DNA of 64,000 nt. Source: Escallonia rubra (taxonomy: Eukaryota > Streptophyta > Magnoliopsida > Escalloniales > Escalloniaceae). Location: NCBI GenBank assembly GCA_033065855.1, contig JAVXUO010002614.1:56001-120000 (forward strand). The letters are read 5' to 3'. Positions within the stretch are counted from its first letter, which is position 1, and every line of letters starts with the position of its first letter. Shown here in pieces: positions 41,935-53,521 of the stretch. A program made the translations under genes and the position numbers. The notes below the pieces were generated by a model. It searched no databases. It had not been told where the DNA came from and saw only the letters and a list, made by a program, of their open reading frames with translations.

Positions 41935-42876
41935 TGTTCAACATCTTCTCACAATAATAGTGGCGAGACTCTGCCACTTCCAAAAAAGCTAAAGATACTC
42001 CTCCAGTCATCCATTAGATCAAGTTATAGGTAATGTGGAACGCGGCGTTGCTACACGGTCTACGGTAAATCTTTTTTGTGCGAATTTTGCTTTTCTTTCT
42101 CAAATAGAGCCTAAAATATCTTAGAGGCTCTAAAAGATTCTGAGTGGATTCTTGCCATGCAAGATGAATTGAATCAATTTGAGAGAAGTGATGTTTGGTC
42201 ACTAGTTCCGGCTCCTGTTCAACAAAAGGTCATTGGAACAAAGTGGGTTTTTCGAAACAAACTTGATGAAAATGGCCATATTGTTCGTAACAAGGCTAGA
42301 CTAGTTGCCCAAGGATACAATCAAGTCGAAGGGGTTGATTTTGATGAAACTTTTGCTCCAGTTGCTCGACTTGAAGCTATCCGAATGCTTTTGGCATTTT
42401 CATGTCATATGAACTTTAAACTTTTTCAAATGGACGTGAAAAGTGCCTTCTTGAATGGGGTAATACAGGAGGAAGTATTTGTTAAACAACCTCCCGGTTT
42501 TGAAAATGAAAAATACCCCAATCATGTCTTTAAGCTGAAAAAGGCTTTGTACGGTCTTAAACAAGCTCCTCGAGCTTGGTACGATCGTCTTAGCAGCTTC
42601 CTCATTGATCATGGATTCTCTCGTGGCAAAGTCGATACTACTTTGTTTACGAAAATTCGTAATTCGCACATTTTAATAGTTCAAATATATGTTGATGACA
42701 TTATTTTTGGTGCCACTAACAATGATTTATACCAAGAGTTTGCTGAGAACATGAGCAGGGAATTTGAGATGAGCATGATGGGAGAACTTACTTTTTTCCT
42801 TGGACTTCAAATCAAGCAGTCAAAAGAAGGAATTTTTATAAGTCAGTCTAAGTACCCCTATTTCTCCCAGCGTTAA
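41935..42876 (+). pseudogene. Copia reverse transcriptase
   Basis: A broken linker to about 42120 is followed by an open 239-codon RT: WVFRNKLDENGHIVRNKARL, VARLEAIRMLLAF, FQMDVKSAFLNGVIQEEVFV, LKKALYGLKQAPRAWYDRL and the catalytic YVDDIIFGATN, then MSMMGELTFFLGLQIKQ. The frame is lost at the KYPYFSQR end (42876), where the family continues into RNase H. The RT core itself looks intact. Confidence 0.9.
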
Positions 42877-43556
42877 TCTTGTCAAAGATGAAAATGGTAA
42901 AGATGTCGATAACAAACTCTATCATGGTATGATTGGTAGTTTACTTTATCTTACTGCTTCTAGACCCGACATAAATTTTAGTGCATGTATTTGAGCCCAT
43001 TTTCAAGCTTGTCCCAAAGAATCTCATATCTCTACAGTTAAACGTATTTTTAAATATCTCTTTGGCACTTTAAATTTAGGCATCTGGTATCCTCAAAGTT
43101 CTTCGCTCGATCTGGTAGGTTTTTCTGATTCTGATTATGCGGGTTGCCTTGTCGATCGAAAAAGTACCAATGGCACTTGCCAGTTCCTTGGCGATGCCTT
43201 AGTGTCGTGGCATAGTAAGAAACAAACATATGTGGCTCTCTCCACAGTTGAAGCAGAATATGTTGCGGCTGGAAGCTGTTGTGCCCAAGTGCGGTGGATG
43301 CGTCAAACTTTACAAGATTTTGGTGTCTCAATCGAACATATTCCTATTATGTGCGACAGTAGCAGTGCGATTCACATCAGTAAAAATCATGTCCAACACT
43401 CGCGCACTAAGCACATCGATATTCGTCACCACTTTCTTCGAGACAATGTTTAGAAAGGTTTAATTGAAGATCAGCTTGCCGATATCTTTACAAAACCCCT
43501 CGTTGAATCCTCCTTCGGCTCTCTTCGTCGTCGCCTAGGAATGTGTGATCTTAGTT
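42872..43556 (+). pseudogene. Copia RNase H
   Basis: One base off the RT frame: YHGMIGSLLYLTASRPDINF, a stop at about 42994, then GFSDSDYAGCLVDRKSTNGT (catalytic Asp), VALSTVEAEYVAAGSC (Glu), IMCDSSSAIHIS (Asp) and RTKHIDIRHHFLRD. Another stop follows at 43451 (DNV-stop-KGLIEDQLADIFTKPL) and the end is RRRLGMCDLS at 43556. It removes RNA from RNA-DNA hybrids. Confidence 0.88.
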
Positions 43557-43589
43557 AATTTTTTCTTTTTCCCAAAATCTGTCTTTTTT

Positions 43590-43797
43590 AAAGTTCAGTC
43601 GACTGAAATTTTCCTCGCTTTGGTAACAAATTTTTTTCAGTCGACTAAAAAAGTTTTAGTCGACTCATCTGCTTCTTCTTATTTGGTCATCTGTTGGTTT
43701 CAGTCGACTAAAAAGTCCCCTTTCAGTCGACTAAAACCTTTTCAGTCGACTGAAAATGATGTTTCAGTCGACTAAAAGTCTGTTGTCTATATATAGG
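43590..43797 (+). promoter_or_regulatory. Promoter-like cassette ahead of the envelope-like ORF
   Basis: Seven or so TCGA-centred palindromes of the form CAGTCGACTGAAA / TTAGTCGACTAAAA (43595-43780) are followed directly by a TATA box CTATATATAGG at 43787-43797. The ATG of the next ORF is about 112 bp downstream. The layout copies the U3/TATA order of the LTRs. Inferred, not proven. Confidence 0.5.
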
Positions 43798-43908
43798 CCC
43801 CCTTTTTCCCTTTTCACTTTTTACTGTTCCCTTTTTCACTGTTTGACCTTCGTTTTCACAGACTTTCTTTTCTTGACTTTCAAGTCCACTTGTCAATCAA
43901 GGACCCAC

Positions 43909-45992
43909 ATGGACTCCAACCCACGCCCTCGTAGTCGCCGTCGTCTTGTCATTGACACTGACGATGATGAATCCGACGTTGCTCCCCCTGCTGCTGCTGA
44001 TGCTCCACTACCACCCACCGGCCGCCGCACTCGTCAAATGACCACTGCTGCTACCCGTTCTTCGTCCTATGTACCTGTTCCTCGGCCGCTTGCTGCTTCG
44101 ACGTCTTCAGGTACTGTTCCTCATCCTCCTCCTTCCGTTGCCTCCTCTTCATCTGCTCCTCCTCCCTCCTGCCCACCACCTACATGCCCCTACATCTCTC
44201 CTACCGATATACTTCACATTCCCCATTTCTTTTGAGTCCGTCAACGACCAACTCAACTACTATACCAATTTTGTAAATAGGGAGGTCGTCCCAAGTCGTC
44301 CAAGTGATGTCAATCTCATGACTCAACTTGGTCTTACAGGCCTTTTTGAAAGCATGGGATGTCCGTCCCGTCTCTCTCCTCTTTCCATTTACTACCCTGG
44401 TCTTGTCCGCATGTTTTATTCAAACATGCATTTTAATTCCCAATCCCTTTCCTTTTTGACCACATATGTGAATGGGGTCCACATCCGTCTTGATGCCACC
44501 ACCTTAGCCCATATACTCGGTTTACCAATCAATCCTCCACCATTGTCTTCCCCGGAAACACGTGGTGCACCACTAACTCCTTTACCCCACTCCAACAAAC
44601 ACAAACTCTTTTAGGAGACCCGTCCCTTTCTCGACCCCGCAAACCTAGTTTAGGTGACCTCTTTGCCCTTCATTGTGTCCTCCATCTTATTCTTTGTTAT
44701 AATCTCTCTTCCCGTTCCAGTTCTTTTGCTACTTTTCATATTTAGACATCATTCTTCTCACCCACTTCATTCGCGGTTCTCCCTTAAACATTGCGGGCAT
44801 TATTTTACTCGTCATGAATGCCCGAAAAACTAAATCATCTACTAATCTTCCTTTCGGCCTCATGTTGACCAGTGTTTTTGAATATTTTCATGTCCCTCTT
44901 CCTACCTCTACCTCCGAGTATATCTCTCTTTCGGGTCATCATATTCTTGACGAAACTTCTCTTCGTCATGCCAGTTTTGCCATTCGCTCTGACCTCACCT
45001 CCGACAGTGTCTCTCTTGAGCGCATCACTGTTACCGACTTCTCCCATACCCGGTCTGTTCCGGCTCCCGCTCCCATTTCTACTCCTGCTCCTACTCATGT
45101 TTCCTCTCCTGCTCCAGTCATTTCCTCAGCTAAACCTTCTGCTCATTCACCGTCCGCTCTACCTTCACCTCCTCCCTCTCAGTTCATACCCCCTGCACCC
45201 ACTGATCCATCTAGCTCCTTCTCATTCCCTCATTCTGACCCTTCCTCCTCAGTCCCACCACTGCCCACCCCTCCTCACCATTCTGATCCTTTCTTCAGTC
45301 TAATAAATGACTTTTCAAATCTTAATTTTGATGAGTTCCTCAACACTGACAACTCCGACCTCTCGGAAACTCTCTCTCGTCTCTCTACCTCGATTCAATT
45401 AATTCTTGAATCGCAAACCACACTTGCTTCTTCAGTTATCGCTAACCATACTGCTCTCCTTCATGAACTTGCTACCCTTCAGCAGTCGGTTCAACACTCC
45501 TCCGCTCAGCTTCTCTCAAACCAAATCGACTTTCACAACCTTCTTAACGATCTTACCTCTAACATTTCCTCTCTCCCTCTAAACCATACTCCACTCCTGG
45601 AGAGTTTGACTCAGATGCAGCAAGATCTTCACCACCAGCAGGACGTTGCCCTTCAGGCTCATCGTCGCCAGGCCTATCTCACTACAAGCATTCTGACCGA
45701 ACAAAACCGCTATTTGGCTCATCAAATCTTCAATCAGGCTCATGGCTTTCGGGTGACTCGTCCAGATATTTTTTCGTCTCGACACACTGGCAACGAAGGG
45801 GAAGAATGGTTCTTTAACCCCCATCGCCCATACAACCCTCCGAGGCCGCGCTCTCCTCGTGTCGTTGAAGTCCCCATCACTGCTCCGCTACCTGCTGATC
45901 CCTCCTTTTCTGCGCAAGGTGCTCGTCGCTCTACTCAGCCGCCTCCTGATCCATCCTTCTCTGCCCAGGGTGCTCGTCGCCGTCGGCCTTAG
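43909..45992 (+). pseudogene. Envelope-like ORF of the SIRE-type Copia, PF20167-like, broken
   Basis: ATG at 43909 (MDSNPRPRSRRRLVIDTDDD). A basic and Pro/Ser-rich start frame-shifts near 44200 into a 'putative plant transposon protein' domain: VNLMTQLGLTGLFESMG, LVRMFYSNMHF, GVHIRLDATTLAHILGLP. After stops and a shift (44614-44814) it resumes with TNLPFGLMLTSVFEYFHVPL. Then come a Pro/Ser/Ala-rich stretch, a long helix (LSTSIQLILESQTTLASSVI onward) and a final duplicated PDPSFSAQGARR-like unit. I see no signal peptide or membrane segment, so 'envelope' is only the traditional label. Its role is unknown. Confidence 0.75.
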
Positions 45993-46200
45993 ATTGTTCA
46001 TTCATATTATTCTTTGTCATGTCCCTCTTTTTAATTTTGACAAAGGGGGAGAAAGAATATTTATTGTTCATTATGTATGCATCCTTATTAATTCTTTTGT
46101 TGAATATTAAAAGATGCTCTATTTGGTATTTCTTTGTTTGAATATTATCTGATTAAGGGGGAGTATGTTTTATAATGTTAGAACTAATATTGTCATCATC

Positions 46201-46214
46201 AAAAAGGGGTAGAT
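46201..46214 (+). other. Polypurine tract region before the Copia 3' LTR
   Basis: AAAAAGGGGTAGAT abuts the LTR start TGTTGAC. Extra purine runs (GACAAAGGGGGAGAAAG at about 46037, AAGGGGGAG at about 46155) lie upstream. No gene in 45993-46200. Confidence 0.7.
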
Positions 46215-47521
46215 TGTTGACTTGTTAATTTTGATGATTCTAGACTTATTACTCTCTAACATTAATCTGACAACGTTGTTAAGATAACCATTTCAGGATA
46301 TATCTTAATCAAACAAAGACAAGACCTTAGCATGGACAAAGCTTGAATGTTGGACTTGAACTCGGGATTTAAAGACTTGGACTACAATTAAAGATGCAAG
46401 AACCTAAGTCTATATTTTCCTTGTTAGTCTTTTCTAAGTCCTTCTTAATAGATCTGACATAAATTCTAGTAAAGAACATAAGCCAAACTTTCACTCGAAG
46501 TCAAAAGCATTTTAGTCGAAGCCAAATATTTTAGTCGAATCCAAACTTTCAGTCGAAGTCAAAAGCATTTGAGTCGAAGCCAAATGATTTTAGTCGAATC
46601 CAAACTTTCAGTCAAAGCCAAAAGATTTTAGTCAAAGCCAAACTTTTAGTCGAAGCTAAATGATTTTAGTCGAATCCAAACTTTCAGTCGAAGCCAAAAG
46701 ATTTTAGACGAAACCAAACTTTTAGTCGAAGCTAGATGTTTTAGTCGAAGCAAAAAACTTTTAGTCGAAGCAAAAAACTTTTAGTCGAAGCTAAATGTTT
46801 TAGTCGAAGCCAAACTTTTAGTCGAAGCTAAATGTTTTAGTTGAAGCCAATCTTTTTAGTCGAAGCCAAAGTTTTAGTCGAAGCCAAAAGTTTTTAGTCG
46901 AATGAAAACTACTTTTAGTCGACTATTTTCTCTTTCCAAGTGGTTCTCTTCCGTTTCTGTATAAAATGGGTCCTTGAGAGCATTTAATTGACCTCTCTTA
47001 CGAATCTTTCTTACATTCTCAAGAATCATCTGAAAACACTCTCTCATCTTGATCTCTTATCATTCATATATTCTCTATTGAGTGAGTTCATCTTTGAAAT
47101 AGTTATTCGTAAGCTTCTTTGGTTTGGTTCTTGAAAGAATATATATCTTCCCACCTAAGAAGGCTTAGTCTTAGTTTATTCATTGTAACATCTGCTCCAG
47201 AAGGAGCTTGTTTGTTGTATTCAAATTGTAAATCTCTTTTCATTTGTAAACGGTTGGAAACTTTGGAAGGGTTTCGAAAATTATACTGAGGTTTGAGCTA
47301 GCACCCGAAGCTAGTTGGTTTAGTGAAAGGCTTGAGTAGGTCTCCCTTGTGTGGAGTGCTCAAGGACTGGACATAGGCTGGTGGGGCCGAATCAGTATAA
47401 ATCTCTGTGTTGAATTTATCATTGTTATTTCTGTCATTACTTTGTAATCTCGTTTTTTAATTTATACTCAAAATTGTAAAACACCTATTCACCCCCCTCT
47501 AAGTGTATTTAGGGACCTACA
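46215..47521 (+). mobile_element. Copia 3' LTR (1307 bp)
   Basis: Near-copy of the 5' LTR with scattered substitutions and a different number of AGTCGAAGC units (46490-46925). It ends GGGACCTACA, followed by the target repeat ATGTT (47522-47526). Confidence 0.93.
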
Positions 47522-48545
47522 ATGTTATTTCCTTTCTAGCCTTTTTGGGTTGTATGTTCCTTTTGTTCCCTGTTTCATTTCCTTTTCGGTGTGGAGAGAG
47601 AGATTAGAAGGCTTGGGAAGCTCATTTGGTATTAAGGTGGTGCTTTGAGGTTTTTCCTTGTTTGAAAGCTTATTAAGGTAAGGGATTTTATCGCTTTTTA
47701 CTGTGGGAAGGAATTTTTGAAATCCGAAAGCTTATTCTTTGTCCAATGTCATTCATCTTTATTGGTTCACTATTGGTTTGTTTAACTTTTGCTTTCATTT
47801 ATAACATTGTGTACCTTCCTCCATTTGAGCCTTGATGAGCACACCTTTGCAGTTGGACATTTGTGACCGTCAATTTAAGACTGACACTGACTATGTTGAA
47901 TAACTCTCATATTGAGAGGGTCCTTTGGACGTATGTTTGTTATGCTAGAGAGCCAAAGACTCCTAGTACGCTCCAGTAGCACACATTTGATGTTTGGATG
48001 TTTGGTTCGATATTTGGGTCTTATGACCATCATAGCCATTGTATGTCTATAGCATACTCGGCATATAATTGACATGTAACTTTGTTGCTCCAATATTCGT
48101 TGTAAGACATGGCTGCTCTTTTCCAACTAATATTGCCATTCGTTTATGTTAGTTTCTGCTTGATATCTTGCTATTCAACTACCTTACTGGGCTATTTGAG
48201 CTCACCCCTTTTCTCTCCTACCTTGCCTTTGCCACAGGTGAAGAGTGTGACAATTGAATGTTATGGCAGCCTTGGAGTTCTTCGCCTTTTGCTTATCATT
48301 GAAATTTTTGTATTCGTACTTTGGAAATCTTACCCGAATAGGGGTCATTCAATATTGGAACTTTTGCTTAGCCGCTGCGCATAAAAATCATTTTGTAAGG
48401 GAATATTTTGGGAATGTTTTGTAATAGACTTTCGTTATATATGGAAATACTTTATGTTGGAGGCTTTTAGTGCTCTGCTTTTAGAACCTTAGCGGTATAT
48501 TTAGAGGTTTGTTGACAGTCACGACCTCCCATTGTACAAGGATTT
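47522..48545 (+). mobile_element. S1-family LTR, part downstream of the TATA box
   Basis: Aligns with the minus strand of the S1 solo LTR just past its TATA box: GGCTTGGGAAGCTC at about 47610, donor AAGGTAAGGG at 47675, GGGCTATTTGAGCTCACCCC at about 48190 and acceptor CCACAGGTG at 48235. Its 5' part is the stub at 34056-34077, so the Copia element jumped into it about 8 bp after the TATA box. The usual GGGGCGTGACA end and primer site are not seen and were probably lost near 48545. Confidence 0.75.
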
Positions 48546-48640
48546 CAGAATTTGGCGAACCTAATTGTTGGAGGTAATCGGGTACCGCTGCACCAAAATC
48601 AGAATGATGGACAGAATGATGGTGTTAAAACCAGAGACGT

Positions 48641-50168
48641 GGAGAAATTCAGAAGCTAGTGCCCGCTTTTAGAGGGGCACCCGATCCAAAGAAGGCTGAA
48701 GCGTGGGTGAACCAGAATGAGAAGGTGTTTGACCTTTGGAACAGCAGTGATGAGCAAAAGGTAGCGTATGTTATTTTCATGCTAGAGGATGAAGCTGACC
48801 ATTAGTGGAAAATGATCAAGCGCACACAGAGAATCAGCGCCAATCATCCCATGACTTAGGAACGATTTAAAGGTATTTTCTTCGAGAAGTATTTTTCTCA
48901 GAAGGAGGAAGAATTCTTGAATCTTGTACAGAACGATATGACAGTAGCCCAATATGAGGCGAAGTTCACGTCATTGTCAAGTCATGCCCCGCATCTATTT
49001 GACACTAAAAATCATAAAGCAAGAAGGTTCGAGAAAGGATTGAAGCGCGACATTAAGAACAAGTTGTTGGCTTTGAAGCTTCCGACTTATGCCAAGGTGG
49101 TTGAACGGGCAGAAATTCTAGAGACAGATTATGGGGAGTTTCTAAAAGAGCAAGAGGAACAAAGACTTAAACGAGGCCGTGCAGAAACTTCAGACAAGAA
49201 CAAATGTGGTGGTCAGAATAAGAAGAAAGAAACTTTACGAAAGAGCATGCAATCGACTCAAAGGGTTACGAAGGTTTGCGACATCTACGGTAAGAATCAT
49301 GAAGATAAGCCTTGCCATCGTTTGAAAAATTCATGTTTAAACTGTGGGAAGGTGGGGCATTATGATATGGAATGCCCGTATCTGAGGAAAGAGAAAACTT
49401 ATAACACTCGAGCTCCGGTTGAGGCTAAACCGCCCACGGGGGACCAGAGGCCGAGAGTACAAGGCCGTGCTTATGCCTTGACTGCCAAAGATGCCACAGC
49501 TTCCAATGACGTAGTGGCAGGTACAGTTCAGATCGGTTCTTATTCATTTGATACATTGTCTGACCCTGGGTCCACGCATTCGTTTATAACCTCTTCTCTT
49601 GCATGTAAGTTGAGTTCCGACCCACGATCTTTAGAATGTGATTTGATAATTTATACACCGATCGGGAAATCTATCTTAGTATCTACAGTGTACAAGCCTT
49701 GTTTGGTAAACATTAAGGGTAGGGTGTTACCTGCTGACCCTATAGCTATGGATATTCAGGATTTTAACGTCATTCTCGGCATGGAGTGGTTGTCTTCCTA
49801 TCATGCCTCGTTAGATTGCTATGCCAAAGAAGTACATTTTTGGATTCCCGGTCAATCTAAGTTCAAGTATAAAGGTTCTACTTCCATTACTTCGTCTTGC
49901 CTTATATCTACCTTGCGGGCTAGACGTTTGCTTCGGAAGGGGTGTCAAGGATATTTAGCTTACATTGTGGATACTCGTATAGCTGTTCAGAACTTATCCG
50001 ATATTCCCGTTGTTAGCAAATTTTTGGACCTATTTCTGGAAGAACTCCCTGGTCTTCCTCTAGATCGTGAAATCGAGTTTGTTATAGACCTTATACTATG
50101 AGCTACTCCAATTTCTAAGATTCCCTACCGTATGGCTCCGGCCGAGCTCAAAGAACTTAAGGGGCAAC
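48641..50168 (+). pseudogene. S1 chromovirus gag, zinc knuckle, protease and RT start
   Basis: The frame begins LVPAFRGAPDPKKAEAW (gag), has stops at about 48802 (EADH-stop-WKM) and 48856, then a 394-codon open stretch. It contains MTVAQYEAKFTSLSSHAPHL, a knuckle CLNCGKVGHYDMECP (49336-49380), a protease with LSDPGSTHSFITSSL and FNVILGMEWLSSYHASLDC, and the typical end EELPGLPLDREIEFVIDL. A degenerate upstream knuckle (CDIYGKNHEDKPCH) is also visible. A stop at 50099 precedes KIPYRMAPAELKELKGQL, where a solo LTR cuts the RT. Confidence 0.88.
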
Positions 50169-51634
50169 TGTAAGACCCCAAATAATATATAATTAATTAT
50201 TTTAATTCTTAGGCTACTTTTGAAATTTTAATAATATTTTGGAATTCCTTTTGAATAAGTAACATATCTTTAGGGGCCTTTGGAGTAATTTACTAAGTTT
50301 AGAGAAATAAAAAGACTGGTTAGTTTGTGTTTTATCGTTAAATAGAGTCTGATCTTTTAGAGAGAGGAGAAGAAAGAGAAAAATTAGGGCTTGAGGATTT
50401 CAACCTTCTTCTCACAATTGGTTTGATACGTTCGGAAGATTACGCATCTTTGCGAATCTTGTAGCGTAAATTGAGGTAAGGGTTTCATACATACATCTAC
50501 TTCTCTTCATCGATAAAAGTGTCATATTTTGTAGTAATTGTTTGGGTTGAAATTTCAGTTGCGATTGGTGGTTAGCTACGCAATTCCTTGGATTACGTAC
50601 AAAGTAAATTGTCGGACGTGTTGTTGTTCTTTGACGTTTTCTTCTTTTATTTCCTCATAACTACCTCAAATCAACTCGGATTGAAACGATTCAATTTCTG
50701 TTGAACTCGGATTTTTGTCCTCTTGGATTTAAGTCTAATATTGAATATATTTTGAAGTCGTTAAGATATCGTTTCTGAAATTCAAAGTTTTGATTCTTTG
50801 TCGCTAATACTTGTTTGAGATACTTTGATGTCCATTGGACCTCTTTGAATTGAACTAATGTTAGAACCTTCACGTGCTTAGGTTAACGTGATGCCATGAC
50901 ATGATATGGCAATTGCTACCGGTATGCAAACTTTGAACTTAGAACCTTCACGTACTTAGGTTAACGTGCTTTACAGTTACGTATTACGTGATTGTATCGT
51001 ATTCGATTATTAGTTCAATTATTCGAATGTGTTCCTTTAACTTTGACTTTGATTTGATATTGATGGATTGGAATGTCCCGAAGTGGGATTATTGGTCGTG
51101 CTGAGATTTTCAATCGTCTTTGCACTTTGTTGTCATATGTTTTGTTGGACTCAGCTATATATTATTGAATACCTACGTTGTACTCCGTGGGTGTGTGCGT
51201 GTGATCTTTACTGGGCTTTGTGCTCACCCCCCCTTTCTCTCCCCATTTCAGGTAGTTAAGCTGAGACGGCTTAGAAGAGTTAATAGCATTATGCTTAAGC
51301 TTGGAGTGAACTTTAATTGATAATTTTCTTAGTAGCTTTGAAATAAGAACCATGTAATAGTTTTTGATTTAGTGACTTTTGGTACCCCAATGTTTGGGAA
51401 GTGACTATTGTTATTAGATTTCCGCTGCATTTATTAGACTTTGAGGATAAATACAAATGCTTTTGATTTGGGATACATTTAGAGCTCTGATTATCATTTT
51501 GAGGTTATGTTACTGGTAAAATTCTTTGGATATTATATTTCTGGTAAGCAGGAATATTTTGAAATAGTATGTGTAGGTCCGCCTCCGGGTCGGGGCGTGA
51601 CAGATTTGGTCTGCCTCCGGGTCGGGGCGTGACA
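50169..51634 (+). mobile_element. Solo LTR (S2) in S1 reverse transcriptase
   Basis: Begins TGTAAGACCCC and ends CGGGGCGTGACA. RT coding sequence lies on both sides (KELKGQL before, [10 protein letters not shown] after). The flanking 5 bp (gcaac, gaact) are not a clean duplication. Donor GAGGTAAGGG at 50473 and acceptor TTTCAGG at 51251, preceded by GTGCTCACCCCCC. The last 33 bp are duplicated in tandem, giving two ends (51602 and 51634). Frames inside (50873-50691, 51068-51353) are not gene-like. Confidence 0.82.
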
Positions 51635-52277
51635 GAACTTCAAGAATTGCTCGAGAAAGGCTTTGTTCGCCCAAACGTCTCTCCTTGGGGTGCTCCTATT
51701 TTATTTGTAAAGAAGAAGGACAAAACGATGAGATTGTGCATGACATATAGAGAGTTGAACAATATCACAGTTCGTAACAAGTACCATTTGCCACGGATTG
51801 ACGACTTGTTTAACCAACTTCAAGGTGCTGAATATTTCTCCAAAATTTACTTGAGGTCAGGTTACCATTAATTGAAGATTCAAAGGGAAGATATATCCAA
51901 GACTGCTTTCTATACAAGATATGGACACTATGAGTTTGTAGTAATGCTGTTTGGTTTGACTAATGCACGTGCATCGTTTATGGACTTAATGAATCGGGTA
52001 TTCAAGCGATACTTTGACCAATTTGTCATAGTTTTTATTGATGACATACTGATTTACTCCAAAAGCAAGGAAGAACATGAAGAACATTTACGTATGGTGC
52101 TATAGATTTTGAGAGAAGAGAAGATGTATGCCAAGTTCAAAAAATGTGAATTTTGGCTTGAGAAAGTTGTGTTTTTAGGGCATGTGGTGTCTAAAGATGG
52201 GATCTCGGTGGATCATCTAAGGTAAAGGCAGTGTGGAAATGGGAAAGACCAAAAATAGTGGGAGAAGTTCGTAGTTT
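51635..52277 (+). pseudogene. S1 reverse transcriptase, remainder
   Basis: [52 protein letters not shown] (catalytic Asp of KxDLRSGYH replaced by Tyr), a stop at 51869-51871, then [20 protein letters not shown] and [21 protein letters not shown] stop at 52103 is followed by [20 protein letters not shown]. It breaks at about 52277 directly into a G1 LTR. Confidence 0.87.
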
Positions 52278-52591
52278 CCTTGGCGTTGGCGAGGAAGATT
52301 TTGAGTACCCTTTTGTGCCCGAGAATAAGGGATAGTAAGTCTTTTGTGCACTTGTACATAGAGAGAGAGGGGTGCCATGTAGACATGTGTTATTTGTTAC
52401 GGGACTAATGTGGAAGTGTGATGTGTACGTGTGTATAAGCTTGGATTTGTAAGGATGGATGAAATTAATATATGTCTAAAATACATGTTGTGATTTATAT
52501 CCGAATGAAATTAGTGCACTCTGATTACCTTCGGAAAAAGGTTAGCGTGTTAGAATATGTGTTGTCGTGTTCTGCTTCTCAGGGAGTGACA
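52278..52591 (+). mobile_element. G1 LTR, 3' remnant
   Basis: Matches the last 230-320 bp of the LTR at 30506-32509 (CGTTGGCGAGGAAGATTTTG to AGGGAGTGACA). A primer site follows at 52599-52610. Confidence 0.85.
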
Positions 52592-52713
52592 ATTAAGATG
52601 GTATCAGAGCATAAGTTTTGCCTATTAGCCAGAATATGATCTTCGGAGTTAATTCTTAAGCTTGATCTTAGAACTTCAGTTTCCTCTAATTTCATACCTC
52701 TTTATAGGAACGA

Positions 52714-53521
52714 ATGGCTAGCAGAGAAACAAGTTCTTCGGGGAAAGACGCGGACAACGCTTTGAAGGATATGTATGTGATATTGGGGCGTATGGTCTCT
52801 TGCCTGAAGAATTACCAAATTAACAATCTCAACCACCGGGCATCTGACCATGATCTAGAAAGGCAAGGTAAATCTGAATTGCTAAAGAATTTCATGAATA
52901 TGCATCCACCAGAGTTTGTTGGAGAGGGTGACCCAGACAAACCTGAAAATTGGATTAGGAATTTGGAGAAAATCTTTAAGACCATGGGGCTGAATGATAA
53001 GATGAAATCATTACTTGCAACTTTTAGACTTGAAAACGATGTTGCATGTTGGTGGGAAATAATCGATAGCAAATGGACAGCGGCTCAAACAGTTTGCACT
53101 TGGGAATTGTTCAAAATCGAGTTCAATAAAAACTACATTCCTCGAAGTGGTAAACTGAAAAAAGGAGGCTGAGTTTCTAAATTTAGAGCAGGGTAATCTA
53201 ACGATGCAACAATATGCAACCAAGTTCACATCACTGGCCAGGCATGCTTCGTACTTGGTAGAGGGAGAAGATAGCAGGGCTAGAAAATATCAAGATGGTT
53301 TGAAGCCTGAAATCCAAGAAAATATCTCAGTTCTCAATATTGATGACTATTACAAAATGGTAGACAAAGCTTTACTCATTGAGAAGAGTGATGGGGACAT
53401 AAAGAGGAAAAGGGCACGGTTGAGTGGAACTAGACCAAATCTTTCGAATTGGCAAGGAGGAAGGAATTTGAACATCGGTGGTAATAAAGTGCAAAGAGGA
53501 AGGGCATATAATGATCAATAA
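52714..53521 (+). pseudogene. G1-d gag
   Basis: MASRETSSSGKDADNALKDM start, 123 bp after the LTR end. Core blocks FMNMHPPEFVGEGDPDKPEN, NLEKIFKTMGLNDKMKSLLA and ENDVACWWEIIDSKW are intact. A one-base insertion in the A-run at about 53159 shifts the frame (KLKKGG-stop). The second half, QQYATKFTSLARHASYLVEG onward, is open in another frame to the stop at 53521. Confidence 0.9.

Larger units (their letters stand above)
34078..47521 (+). mobile_element. SIRE-type Ty1/Copia element with both LTRs, nested insertion inside
   Basis: LTRs 34078-35340 and 46215-47521 both run TGTTGACTTG..GGGACCTACA and are flanked by near-identical 5 bp (gtgtt, atgtt). Internal order is gag, (nested Copia), integrase, RT, RNase H, envelope-like ORF, polypurine tract. 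The extra ORF after RNase H and TATCAGAGC priming are traits of the SIRE/Maximus group. The protease region is missing at the nested insertion. Many stops are present although the LTRs remain very similar. Confidence 0.92.

Noticed and set aside
43909..45992. True viral envelope glycoprotein in the Copia element
   Set aside because: No signal peptide, transmembrane helix or Cys-rich ectodomain is visible; the recognisable part fits a plant transposon-protein domain.
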